Source: Leucogyrophana mollusca
Lineage: Eukaryota; Basidiomycota; Agaricomycetes; Boletales
NCBI GenBank assembly: GCA_021014945.1
Contig: MU266329.1
Coordinates: 1-64,000 of the forward strand
Direction: 5' to 3'
DNA length: 64,000 bases
Positions 23,587 to 35,800 of this stretch are shown here, one piece after another (within the stretch, counting starts at the first letter, position 1; the number at the start of each line of letters is the position of its first letter). Below the pieces are notes generated by a model. That model saw only the letters and a program-made list of their open reading frames with translations, was not told the DNA's origin and searched no databases. The position numbers were made by a program, and so were the translations under genes.

Positions 23587-25188
23587 TTAGGGTTTTACCG
23601 CCTGTTTGCGTGTAGCCTCGCGCGCACGGACATAGTTTCCCCATAGTACCTTCCACTCCGCCTCCAGCGTTCCTTCTCCCGCTTCCCCAATCCCGCCTAC
23701 GCGGTCCGCAGCGACACCCGCCCAACCCAACGCACGCTCGTAGCATTCGAGCGCCCGCTCCATCCCGTTGTCTTTCTCCCCTTCAGTCAAGATACCTAGC
23801 AGGTTCCACGCTTCTGCTGCTGTGCGCCGGGCGTCCCGTAGGAGGCTCTTCGCAGGCTTGTGCATCGCGGGAGATTTGGTGAATACCGAGACCAGGGAAG
23901 CCTCTGATGCTGGGGGATGAGGAATTGTGGAGCCAGGTGCATCGGGGTGTGTGAAAGGCAGACCGGCGAGGGCAAGGGCAACCCGTTCCGATGACTCAGC
24001 AGCACGCGTTAGCCACTGGATCGACGGTTGTGGTGTGGACTGGAGAGCATACAGGACTTCGGCTAGGTGAATAGAAAGAAGGGACGAGCGATGTAAGAGG
24101 TAAAGTGCGTGAAGGGCTTGAGGGGGTGACGCGGCAGCGAGACTAGGCGGAGAGGGGATGGAGCGTAAGAGATTGAGGGCAGACTCTTGTATCGCCTGCG
24201 CTCTCTTGAGTTGGCCAGACGTGGAGTAGTACGCGGATAATGAGACCAGCGTGGAAGCAGTTGTTCGCTGTGCTGACGGAGAGGAAGGTACCACCTGTGA
24301 TATCGTGGGTCCCGCAACGCCTTCATACACACTGCCTTGGGTGAGATGGAGAGCTCGTGTCCACCACGCAAGTGCGTCCTCGGTATCTCCCAACCTATGG
24401 TCCAGGTCCCCGAGCTTCAATGCGATACGTGCTGCATCGACACCTTTCCCAGGCAGCCCAGCCCACACACGTTCATACTGGGATCGAGCCTCAAAAAGTG
24501 CCTCCCTGGTTCCCATGCGTTCCAATATAGCAGCATGACGGCAAAGCAATTCACCTATCGTTTGTGGACGCAGCTTGCCAGACGACATCCTGCTCTCCCC
24601 TATCTTGAGTGCAACGGACAAGAAGGATTGAGCGATTTCCAATCGCGCCTCGACAACATTGAGCCCGCCCGCACCCTGAGGACCTCGCCCTGAGAACGCA
24701 TTAGAACCTATGACGCTCGCACCTGAGCCTGTTCCCCAGTTCTGCGCTATCCATGAACTACGAACGGCATGCCGGCCTTTGAAGCCAAGAGCAGGATCTG
24801 TTCCCCCAAACTCTCCACCTGACCACTTCTCAGCATCAGCAGCCCACTCCCACCGCTGAACCTCGCTATCTTGGTCGGCAGCGAGCTCGACCTTCTCCAC
24901 CCACATATGGACACCTTCGAATGCTGTCCATCCGGTGATACCCAGCGCAAAAATACCCACTAGGGAAAATTTTGCAAGGCGCTTGAAGAAGTCGAGCGTA
25001 AACATTGTAGATCGGGTGAAATGGTCTTCGATAAGCACGGTCGGCTGATCCACTTCCCCGTCCTTCCTCCATGGCGTTGGTTTAGAGTGACTTGTCGGCG
25101 GCTGAGATTGGTGTCGTCGATGGACACGGGGTGAAATGACGACTGGACGAGCAGGGCGTAACAACAGTCTTGCAGAAGCTTTGTACAT
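23587..25188 (-). CDS. TPR-like mitochondrial membrane protein, Mgr3-like
   Basis: Single long exon, 533 residues from the ATG at 25188. In-frame ATGs at 25248 and 25416 exist; the 25188 start gives MYKASARLLLRPARP, a typical mitochondrial presequence. A single membrane segment (about FSLVGIFALGITGWTAFEG) follows, then WVEKVELAADQDSEVQRWEW and GGTDPALGFKGRHAVR, landmarks I associate with basidiomycete members of this family. The rest is helical with TPR-like repeats; the C-terminal ERALECYERALGWAGVA is a clear TPR unit. Yeast Mgr3 is an inner-membrane TPR protein that adapts substrates to the i-AAA protease Yme1. Assignment to Mgr3 rests on this layout, not on a strong motif. A YME1 gene is 12.5 kb away. 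Confidence 0.6.
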   Translation of the reverse strand: MYKASARLLLRPARPVVISPRVHRRHQSQPPTSHSKPTPWRKDGEVDQPTVLIEDHFTRSTMFTLDFFKRLAKFSLVGIFALGITGWTAFEGVHMWVEKVELAADQDSEVQRWEWAADAEKWSGGEFGGTDPALGFKGRHAVRSSWIAQNWGTGSGASVIGSNAFSGRGPQGAGGLNVVEARLEIAQSFLSVALKIGESRMSSGKLRPQTIGELLCRHAAILERMGTREALFEARSQYERVWAGLPGKGVDAARIALKLGDLDHRLGDTEDALAWWTRALHLTQGSVYEGVAGPTISQVVPSSPSAQRTTASTLVSLSAYYSTSGQLKRAQAIQESALNLLRSIPSPPSLAAASPPQALHALYLLHRSSLLSIHLAEVLYALQSTPQPSIQWLTRAAESSERVALALAGLPFTHPDAPGSTIPHPPASEASLVSVFTKSPAMHKPAKSLLRDARRTAAEAWNLLGILTEGEKDNGMERALECYERALGWAGVAADRVGGIGEAGEGTLEAEWKVLWGNYVRAREATRKQAVKP

Positions 25189-26185
25189 CTGACGGAAAGG
25201 TGCGTGAGCTTTGTGGATTGGAAAGTTTGATCGAAATACTTCGGACATTGGCGAGTGGGCAACTCCGAGATGGCGGCGCCGGGCACGGGTTCTTATGGGC
25301 TTCTTGCAATTTTTGCCCTCTGTATCACCAAACGGACGGAAGCAAAGACCATTCGTCGTGTGAGGTCGGTCGGCCGGTAGCGGTATCACGCACGTGGCGG
25401 TCGCACGTGATGTCAATTATAGACGTCTCGTTAGGTGGACGTTTGACTACCTGCGCAAAATCAGGAAGAGTACTATGCGGGGAGCACGGGGTAAAGCCCA
25501 AATAACGACGGTGACATGAAGGTCAATCGAGTAATTCTACCCTCAAGGTGAACACGACGCACGGGGTTAACGGATCCATCATGATTACCGGAACTACTAA
25601 TCATGGCTTGATGAACTGGCTCGGAGATTCGTCATCGAAGTGCATATGCTAAATTTTCCGTCATATGACCCTCTGGAAGTTTCAAAATAAGGCTTAGCAG
25701 CCGGTGGCTGCGAGGCGATGAAAGCTGTGGCCGCGAGCGTGAACGGTTTCAACTTCAGGCGCTTCGAGACGCCGCGCAGCAAGTTGGTGGCAGGTGGTGG
25801 CTGAAACCACTTGCAACCGTTCCAATGGCTGGCGCAATGATCACTGTCCTTTCACGAAAAATTGTACTGACATCCCACATTGCACGGACACACCTGCTCT
25901 GCTGGGTGAAGCTCATCCTAGTTCATTCCACACCATACACGGGCGCGGGGACTATGAAACAGCCGAGCTAGCGTGACGCCGTTGCTTCCAGACGCCCAGC
26001 TCGGACACACTCCGGAACACATGTTTCTGGTTTGTTGCAGCGCCTTTGCCACTCTTCCACCAGGCACCTAGAAGACTGATGCATGTCACTTGCCAGCGTC
26101 CCTGCACTACTTATAGTGCGATAATGAAGACAGGGACAGTTCGCCTTCCCTGTCCATCCCGTCCCTCTTGTAGGTGTAGACGCCC
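25189..26185. other. Divergent region upstream of the Mgr3-like and GH5 genes
   Basis: Nearly 1 kb with only short open frames. It must hold both promoters. No carbon-catabolite or other binding site could be assigned with confidence. Confidence 0.45.
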
Positions 26186-28523
26186 ATGAATTTGTTTTCT
26201 TGGCTGTCTTTTCTCTTCTGCGTCGTCGCAGCCTCCGCGTCTGTTACGATTCCTTCACGAACAGTCGAAAAACGAGAGTCGACCTCATTTGTCTCCACCG
26301 ATGGCCCCGATTTTGTCGTAAATGGCAGGTAAGATCGTTCTTGTACATCCGACCGGCGTGCGAGCTCTAACCCATTGATTGTTACAGCACTCTCAGGTAT
26401 ATCGGGACTAACCTCTACTGGCTGCCCGCCTTAAACACCAACGAAGACATCTGGTATACACTGGGAAACATCTCTGCCGTTGGCATCAAGGTCATCAGAG
26501 TTTGGGCATTTAATGGTTGAGCGCCATTCTCGATTCGGTCTTTCGTAATACTCAGCGTGAAGTTTAGACGTTGACACCATCCCTGTAAATGGCACCTGGT
26601 TCCAGCTGATCCAGAACGGAACACTGTCCATCAATGAGGGCCCCAATGGTCTGCAGAAACTAGACACGGTCATCGAAATGGCGGAACAACAGGGCCTATA
26701 CGTTATTTTATCACTCACGAACAATTGGTACCCCCTACCTTTACTCAACAACGCCATTGCGCCTATCAACAGCAGCTTGTTCACTCGCGACGTCACTCTC
26801 GGGACGAACAACTCCTTACCGCGAAACTATTTATCTAATGACTATGGTATGTAATGTCTCTTAATCCTCAGCCATAGCCTCAATCCGTTTTTCCAGGCGG
26901 TATGGATCTCTACGTTCGCCAATTCGGCCTCGACACACACGACCAGTTTTACACTAACGAAACAATCCTGAACTCGTTCTTGAATTATACGACCCAAGTG
27001 GTTCAGCGTTATGTCAATCGCACGTCAATTTTCAGCTGGGAGCTCGCCAATGATGCCAGGTAATTTTCATTGTGATTTGTCCGTAGAATAGCTTACTGAT
27101 CAGTTTCCCAAGATGTAATTCTACCCTAGCCGCCAGCCCCAACTGTACGACAGAAACGATCACGACATGGCATGCAACGGTCGCTGCACATGTCAAAAGT
27201 ATAGATCCAAATCACCTTGTTTCCTCTGGGTAAGTATCGTAATTGGAGCACCTACTATCTGTCCGTTCACACCGTCGCAGGAACCAGGGCTTCATGTGCA
27301 TGGATTGCCCAAAACTTTACCCGCTCAACCCAGCCCCTCCGCCAGCCCAGCCCTCCGCATCTCCAGCACCCGGGAGGAAGCGTCGCAGCTTGCCCCAACC
27401 CTTTACAAAGGAGAAGCTCCTTAAAGACCGTGCAGAGTCTAGACGGCGTAACAGGGAAGCAAGCAAACGTGCTGGGACGTTAATAGAAAACGGCGTCCGG
27501 ATTAGAGGCCGATGGGTGTCAACTGGTATAGTATCATATTTCTGTGCTTATCTTGACGCTCGCTCACTATTTTCTCTCAGCTGAAAGGCGCCAGGACAGC
27601 CAGGACGTTGGGGCTGCGTTTGATGGTTCGTATGGCGTTGATAGCCAAGATATATTGAACATCCCGGAAATTGGATTCGGCACATTCCAATTCTTCCCAG
27701 ACCAGCAGTCTTATGGACCTGCTGACCAAAATTTGGCGCCAATCGATCAGACCATCAGTGAAGGAGTTGACTGGATCACATCGCAAGCCCAGTCGTCAGC
27801 AGCGTGAGCATTTTTCGCTCCTGGCGGGCCGACGGATCAAACTCATTCTGCGATCACAGTGTTGGCAAACCCGTCACCCTCACAGGGTTCGGTCTCGTCA
27901 CGCAGGAAAATGCACCGTTCTTCATACCATTCAACATGACAACTGCGCCGTATGCAACACCCCAAAGTGAGTTCTATAACGCATCGTGTTGATGGTAGTT
28001 GCTCATGTCCTGAATTGCAGGCCAAGCAACAGGTCAATCAAACTCAACTTACGGTGTGACCGTCCAACAGCAAGCGAGCGCCTACACAACTTGGTTGAAT
28101 AGTACGTTGATCTCCCTGAGTTTGATGATGCGCGCTTGAGAAATGACGCGTGGCGCTCTTCAGGTGGTATTGCAGCTGGGTTGAACGGTATCATGCAGTA
28201 CCAGGTCCGTATTGTCCACAAGTAACAGAGGAATTGGCTGATATTGTAATATAGTGGGGTCAATCCAACCTGACCGCCGTGACTGGAACGACGATCAGCC
28301 CGAGCACCACTCAAGAGTCTCCGGACCAGTCTACGACGGGCGAAAGTAGCTCCCCCGATGAGACGGGAGAATCTCCCAATGATGGATATTCCACGTGAGC
28401 AGACCTTCGCTATTATCGTCAGACATGGTCGCTTACTGGGTTCTTGTCTACAGTTCGGGCGACGATGGAGAGGTACAGCAGGTCCTGGGAAACGCGGTCC
28501 AGCAAATTGGTTCCGTCGGTTAG
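26186..28523 (+). CDS. Secreted GH5 endo-beta-mannanase-like glycoside hydrolase
   Basis: Glycoside hydrolase family 5 enzyme related to fungal endo-1,4-beta-mannanases. ATG at 26186 starts a signal peptide (MNLFSWLSFLFCVVAASAS) ending in a KR site. GH5 landmarks: YIGTNLYWLPALN, GIKVIRVWAFN, LDTVIEMAEQQGLYVIL, the acid/base region SWELANDARC, and KPVTLTGFGLVTQENAP, where mannanases have the nucleophile Glu; here the aligned residue appears to be Gly in TGFG. Between SWELANDAR and the second half lies a proline-rich and then strongly basic insert (RKRRSLPQP, KDRAESRRRNREASKR). The C-terminus is a Ser/Thr/Asp-rich tail. At least eight short introns. The apparent loss of the nucleophile needs structural alignment; it may mark a non-mannanase subgroup. 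Confidence 0.75.
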
Positions 28524-29405
28524 AGATGGAGGCGATTGCATATTTTGACATTCTGAGTCAGAGACTTTGGGGACCTACAGACACTACGACCTACACTCTA
28601 ATTGGGTATTCCAAAGCTTCGTGTATTATTTCTTGTATCTTGTGAAGATAGCTGTGTTGGAAACTATATTGTCTAGACTGATCGAAGCTGCCAGGCGACT
28701 GTAAATTTTGAGGGGTCGCGAGAATTCTGGGGCGTGCAGATGTATCCTGGTCATTCGATGGCCCTTGTCGAACATTTCTACTCGTTTCCTGCCGGGGTCA
28801 CAAGGTATGGGGGGATCCCCGACATGTCCGCCACTGGCTACAGGCGGTTGCATAGTCTGTGAAGCTCCCGGTGAAGTTCAAAGTATCTCGAACCTCTTCG
28901 TTGGTGTACGCGCATCATTGTCGCACCGCGCCATGAGCGGTTCTCCAATGCAACGTCTACTCAAATTACTTGATCAAGTGGAGGGGAACAGACCAGCGAT
29001 TCTGAGTCACACCAGGTCATACCATTTTCACCCCGGAATCCAAGGACTGGGGACTGGGTTCCTAGATGCTCGTTGCCAAATCCTTGCAGATATAACCCTT
29101 GTGTGAGCACGGTGGTAGCTTGGAGGAGAGCTTAGAGCCTAGGCACTCTATGATGGGGGTTGCGATAGGCTCCTGGAGGTGGCCTTCGTCGACAACTGTG
29201 CGACGAAGAGTATTGAAGTTGAACTGCATGCTAACTGATCAATGCCAGGGTTCGAAGCTTGTGACGCGTTACGTGCACGTGAGTGTGACATATACGCGCC
29301 ATAATTTCTCCTTGAGCGTGACTTTGCCTTTGGCTTATTCAAGAGCTAGACCACTCGGGCCAACGGCGCTTACCTCTAACTTTTTGCACGCCTCAAACAC
29401 ACAAC
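28524..29405. other. Intergenic, no supportable gene
   Basis: A 132-codon + frame at 28708-29106 and shorter minus frames lack any recognisable motif. Nothing else seen; contains the XPD promoter. Confidence 0.45.
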
Positions 29406-32400
29406 ATGAAGTTCTTTATCGACAACCTACCAGTTTGTGTTTCCTCGATTCATTCGGGCCTTCTGCAAGCGACAAGACGTTCTACTCAAACTGCTACTCC
29501 AGATCATCTTCCCTTACGATCGAATATATCCTGGTCTGTCGCACCGAGCACTGAATCTTACTCCGTGTTCTCATGGTTCTTGCAGAGCAATATGCATATA
29601 TGTGTGATCTTAAACGGACATTGGATGCAACGGTATGCACTTCAGGCCTCAACCACTGCCTGAGTTCATGTTTGTTATCATAGGGGCACTGCGTGCTTGA
29701 GATGCCTTCCGGGACAGGAAAGACGGTCTCTCTTCTTTCATTGATTGTTTCCTACCAACAGGTGCACCTTACCTGTATATTTGGTGGAAACGACTCATAT
29801 TTCAATCACCGTAGTTCTACCCCACCCGCCGAAAGCTCATATATTGTTCACGGACAGTGCCCGAGATAGAGAAGGCGTTAGCAGAGCTGAAACGACTAAT
29901 GGCTTACCGGATATCATGTGCCGAGACACCTGAACAGAAGGAGAAGGAGGAGGGCTTCATGGGTTTAGGCCTCACGAGTCGAAAGAACCTGTGCATACAT
30001 CCAGAGGTGCGTACCCGCTTTCTGTCCTCTGGTCAAGTCTTGGCATGGTTTCCATCAGCTACATCTCACAACTTTAATATGTAGGTGTCAAAGGAAAAGA
30101 AAGGAAAAGTAGTTGACGCCCGGTGTCGAGACCTCACGAATTCAGCCGTTTGCGAAAAGGGACGACAAGATCCTGGGTCTGTTGATCTGTGCGACTGGCA
30201 CGAGGTTATTTGATCCTTTCTTTATCTAATATAACACATCTGACAACGCAATATCAGAACCTCGGGAAAATGGAACCCGGTAGTCTTCTACCTGCCGGAA
30301 TATGGACCCTAGCAGATGTGCTTCAACATGGTCGAGATAATGGCACATGCCCATACTTCACAGTCCGGCGAATGGTAAGTCATTCCTGTGAATCTATCGC
30401 CGCTACATTCATGGCGCTCGCAGATGCCTTTCGTAGATGTTATCATATACTCCTTCCATTACCTCCTGGACCCCAAAGTTGCCGAACAGGTTTCAAAGGA
30501 ACTATCGAAGGACGCTATTGTGGTTTTTGATGAAGCTCACAATATCGGTAAATCCTTGAAATCTGTTCGTGCGGAGACTGCTAATGCACTGCGTAGACAA
30601 CGTTTGCATAGAGTCTTTGAGTATCGATCTCACTCGGCCCATGCTGGATTCTGCGGCACGCAGCGTCGTGAAGCTAGGCGAGAAAATTGAGGAGTAAGTG
30701 TTTGACTTCACGAGTAACCATAGTATGGGAAACACTCTTCCAGGATCAAGAAGACGGATGCGGCTAAGCTGCAGGACGAGTACGCAAAGTTAGTCGAAGG
30801 CCTACAAGAGTCGACAGCAGATGCGCCTGAAGAAGACGGCTTTATGACAAACCCTGGTCGGTCTATAACTGGTTTGAAGCCCGCCTCTGACCATTCCTCT
30901 AGTATTACCGGATGACCTTCTGAAAGAAGCTATACCTGGGAACATCAGGAAAGCAGAGCACTTCGTGGCTTTCCTGAAGCGGTTTGTCGAATATCTCAAG
31001 GTTTGCGGAGACTAGAGCTTCAAAATAACCATCAGCTGAATGCATGTTAGACCCGGATGCGGGTTCTGCACGTAGTAGCGGAAACCCCCCTTTCGTTCTT
31101 ACAGCATTTGAAAGACATCACTTACATCGAACGACGACCATTACGGTAAGTTTGTTCGTGATTACAATCGACATCGTTTCCGTGACTCCTTGGTAGATTT
31201 TGTGCGGAGCGACTACAGTCGATGATCCGTACATTGGACCTAACACGACTAGACGAACATTCCTCCCTTCAGAAAGTTGCGAGTTTCGCTACGCTGGTAG
31301 CAACGTATGAGAAAGGTATGGTCAAGATTACCTCTTACTAAACCTTTTCTCAGCCCCTGCCCAGGTTTTCTGCTCATCCTCGAGCCTTTTGAAACGGAGA
31401 ATGCAACTGTACCCAATCCGATATTCCACTTTACGTGAGTCGCCCTGTTGATGCTAAGAGTGTTCGCTCAGTACGTTGCACAGATGCCTCGACCCTTCAT
31501 TAGCTATCAAGCCTGTTTTCGAGCACTTCAGCAGCGTAGTGATCACATCCGGGACGATATCTCCCCTAGACATGTATCCCAAGATGCTGCAGTTCACACC
31601 TGTCGTACAAGAGACGTATCCCATGACACTCACTCGTAATGCATTCTTACCATTGGTGAGGGACACCGTCCTAACCTGTTTCATTCGACATACTTAGTCC
31701 TTTTAGGTCATCACCCGAGGAAGTGACCAGGTTGCTATCAGCTCGCGGTTTGAAGTCAGAAATGACCCCGCTGTGGTCCGAAATTTTGGCAGCATTCTCA
31801 TCGAGTATAGCAAGATTGTCCCCGACGGCATAGTTGCGTTCTTCCCAAGTTACCTTTATATGGAGTCTATTGTAGCCGCCTGGAATGACATGGTAAGCAA
31901 CACTGAGGTGTCGGGTATTTACGCACTGAGAGTTTGAGCTAGGGTATACTGAACGAAGTCTGGAAAAACAAGCTAATATTTGTTGAAACCCCTGATGCGA
32001 ACGAGACTAGTATTGCCCTGGAGAATTATCGAAGGGTACGATATTTTATCTGTCAGGCTTCAGGCATGTTGGTTAACTAATCCAGGCCTGCGATAATGGA
32101 CGTGGAGCTGTGCTTCTGTCGGTGGCTCGAGGCAAGGTTTCCGAAGGAATTGATTTCGATCATAATTACGGGCGCGCTGTGATCATGTTCGGGTACGTCA
32201 GTTAAAGCAACAAATTGCGCCCCGGCTAATTATTTTTATCAGCGTCCCATATCAATACACTGAGAGTCGAATTTTGAAAGCACGTCTGGAATATCTACGC
32301 GATGCATATCGGATACGAGAATCCGAGTTTCTTGGGTTTGATGCCATGAGGAATGCAGCTCAATGCGTTGGACGTGTTTTGCGAGGTAAAACAGACTGGG

Positions 32401-32806
32401 GATTGATGGTGTTCGCAGACAAGGTGCGTGTTTAGGTGCCAACATTTTGATCTTTATCCTCACAGGCGCGTGATCGCAGCGTTTTGCTCGGGCAGATAAA
32501 CGAGCGAAGCTGCCTCGATGGATAAACCAGTATATCACAGAAGTGGCTTCCAACCTGTCCACGGACATGGCCCTGACGCTTTCTAAACTCTTCATGCGGA
32601 CGATATCACAGAATCCAAACGAAAACCAAACCGGGGTGTCTCTGTGGACGCTGGAGGACATAGAAAAGGCACAGGCTAAGCAGAAGGAGCAGGCATTGCT
32701 GTCTGAGCATCAACAGCAAGAGGACAGAGATGAAATGGATGAGGACGAGGAGTATGGCGATGGAGGCATTGATGATAGCATGCTGGTAGACTTGGAATTG
32801 TCTTGA
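29406..32806 (+). CDS. XPD/Rad3 DNA helicase, TFIIH subunit
   Basis: 5'-3' superfamily 2 iron-sulphur helicase of TFIIH, needed for nucleotide excision repair and promoter opening in the nucleus. Very intron-rich. Exon 1 (29406-29432) encodes MKFFIDNLP, followed by [16 protein letters not shown]. Then: Walker [19 protein letters not shown], the four-Cys FeS region ([36 protein letters not shown]), DEAH box in [60 protein letters not shown], and motif [18 protein letters not shown]. The C-terminus is acidic ([13 protein letters not shown]), as in fungal Rad3. All core motifs are present, so it should be functional and essential. Confidence 0.93.
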
Positions 32807-35800
32807 TTCTCTTTATCCTACATATCTGCCAGTGGATACTGTTGCCGATAATCTTAGCGATATTGCATAGAATTCGTTGGACTCTTGTGTTGGAGCGATT
32901 TGACAATGGACGTCATTGGCTCTGAGATCTGATCAGTAATGAACGGAGGTCAGCCGATCGGGCTTCTCAGACCCAGATACACAGAACATAAGATGAGGGC
33001 ATTATATACATGCGTGGTCACGATAAATATAGAGTTGGTATGTACAATTGATGCTAGGCGAGTCCATTAGAGGTTTGAGTGGATGAGAGGTGGCAACACT
33101 GGGAGATGTGGATGTATGTAGGCAAATAGGTCGAGGCAGTCAAGGTGGGCATTGAGCACATTTCCCCGGGAGCTTTTCAAGAACGGATCAGAACGACGGA
33201 TCAGCTTCCCCCCGATCATGATCTATATTGAGAGCACTCACTTCTTGGGTGACGATGCGTTGGGGCTGGCTAGAGGAACATGATGGGGTTGACACGTTAA
33301 CCTTCGCGGAAAGGAAACGAAGAGGAAGAACTAACCTGTAATATCTACGACAGTGGCAAGGTGTCTGCGTTCCACATGAAGAGGGATGAGAGCTGCTGAG
33401 ATGGCAGTTTTCCATATGGCAGTCTATCGTGTTGTCGCCGACAAAAGTCAAATGACCGCAAGTCGTGGACTTGTGGAATTGTAGTAAACGGTGACACATC
33501 TAGAAGGAGATGACAGAATCTATTTCAGTGAATGATGGAGGCGAAGCTGTTTCAGCAAAAAGGTCCTACGTGTCGTCGGCGGAGGTAGGAGAAGACTAAT
33601 ATCGACGACTCAGAAACAGCGTTTTGAGTTCAAATGATGCTACTAGCACTGCATCCAAGTTCGGTGAGATTTGTCTACCGGCGGCAACGATATCGCACTC
33701 ACCTCGACGTCGCTGGCGCGCTGACGATGTCTGCGAGCTCGATGTTACAGGTCAGGTCCAGGCTGGAAAAACGGCAATGACCTGCTTTTTAAGCCGAAAA
33801 TACGCCCAGGTGTAATGTAATATTACGGCTGAGCTCCGCCAAGTCCCGTGTTGGACCGTTTTTTTTCGAAACCACGAGAAAGGCTTTTATCTGATGCAGA
33901 GCGAAAAAGCACAAGTGCGTGGAGGCATTCCAGTGCGCCCATGAGTAAACGAGTCATCCTATGACCAGAGCCAAATACATTGATCGACGGGGGTTGCATA
34001 TGGACAGAAGCCTCAAGGCATGCACTCCTCCTGCAGGGACACATCAATCAGGCAGCTTCCTCCCCACAAATCGGTCCTGAGCAAACCTTCAGATTCCATC
34101 CCACGGAACGTAAAAAGGCACAATCTTGCCGAGAACCCTTCTTTTTCGAAGGCTTGCTGTCATTTATAGTATTATCCTTCACATTCAAGTCCTCCGCTCG
34201 CCCAAAGGCCCACAATGGGACTACAATGGGTCGTTCTGATACCTGGCAGCCGGCTTTCGACAGTTTTCGACTCGCCTGTTGTGTCTCAAAGACGAGGAAT
34301 ATAAGCATCGCCGTGATTGCTTGCACGACATTCATATTGTACACGCACGCCGTTGCTCTTTTTTTATGCACAGCGATCGACATCAGCCAAATACCACGGT
34401 GGGACAAAATAACACCTACACGCCTTCGAAAGTACCGAGGACTGATGCAGGATGACATCTTGTATTACTTCGGTGCGGCTGTATTTGAATGTGCCCATTT
34501 TCTGCTCATTTTCACAGACCAGCTAGCCGTGCGCGAGTGGGTCCACCTCTGCAAGCCTTTGCTCCTACTATCTTTCAACGGGGAATGCGGACGCGCTGGT
34601 AAGAAGAGCGTCAACTTGGGGAAGCGATCAGCCATCTTTGGGCGGCACCGCCAATGAAACCTTGCAAGGTTTGATTAACTATCATCTCATGAATAGATCA
34701 TGGCAGTACTCTCAGTCACCGCACTTATCCGAGCCGTTATCCGTCCACCAACCGACGAAGTCTGCTTTTTCGCCAGCGCAATGCACTCCCCCGCCCGCTT
34801 TGGTCGCACCTTTGTTCCGTACAAGGAGCCACTAGGTCTTGCTGTTCATTGAACACCCGATCCAGAACAAGCCGTTCGGTCTATTTCCGCTCAGTCCTAT
34901 TGCGCCACAATGGACACTGCAGGGTCTTCTCTCCGCATCTTCTTTGTTTTTCTCCTTCCCTGGAGATATCCCTGACAGCCTACCGCCCCGTTTGCCCCCT
35001 AACTGGCTCCATTAATATTGTTATTCTTGTTCGTCTCGTGTTTCCTGCTGATGAGAATATCTTTCCTACTCACGTTCTTGTCAGATGACAGCTCTGTGGC
35101 CGCCTTCCCGTGGGCTAGTAACATGTCCATGTCAGAAGGTTCGCGAAAATCGGTCTTCTTGCCACCCCAAAAATAATCCGCGATGTTCCGTCGATTGGAA
35201 GGTCGCTGGAGATCACTTCCAGAAGGAAGTGTTTGATGAGCGTCATCCACGCACGCGGGGACAATCCTATGCGATTGCGGGTGCTGATCAGATAACAAGC
35301 CTGGCTCTCGCGGATTTGGGTGGACTCCATTACATACGTGGTCACTGGCCGTCAGGGATTTCTTATTCCGGGAAAATATTCTGCGACGGTTGCATGCGGT
35401 TCAAACACCTATTAAACTTTGATACCAAGAACAATGTCATGAGCCCTGGACTCCGGACAGAATGCGCAGGTAGTTGTCCCAAATTAACGACACTGTAGCA
35501 CGGTTGGTAAATAAAGGAACTCTCTGCGACCTCTCCATGATGTCAAAGGCCGAGAGGGGGGCAGCTATATGGTGAAGACGGTAAAGACGATGCAATCGAT
35601 CGATTAGACCCTAACACTAGCAGCAAGTTGCACCGTGCATATGCTACAAAAGTGGGGCGGGTCGAGATCGTGACATTCCATACTTTCATATCCACTTTTT
35701 AGGGTACACAAAAATCGCACACGTCCAATGTCCCTTCAATACGAAATCTCTGTCAGCAGGTCGTGCGGGATGACCTAGGCCTATTCAGCCATAACGAAAT

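Noticed and set aside
28740..33990. Similar phrase GHRMTR in minus-strand frames near 28780 and 33960
   Set aside because: Only about 15 bp are shared and the flanks do not align, so it is not supported as a repeat.
33980..34657. 225-codon + frame with hydrophobic stretches
   Set aside because: No recognisable family, the opposite strand is open too, and there is no clear start context. Kept only as part of the gene-poor region.
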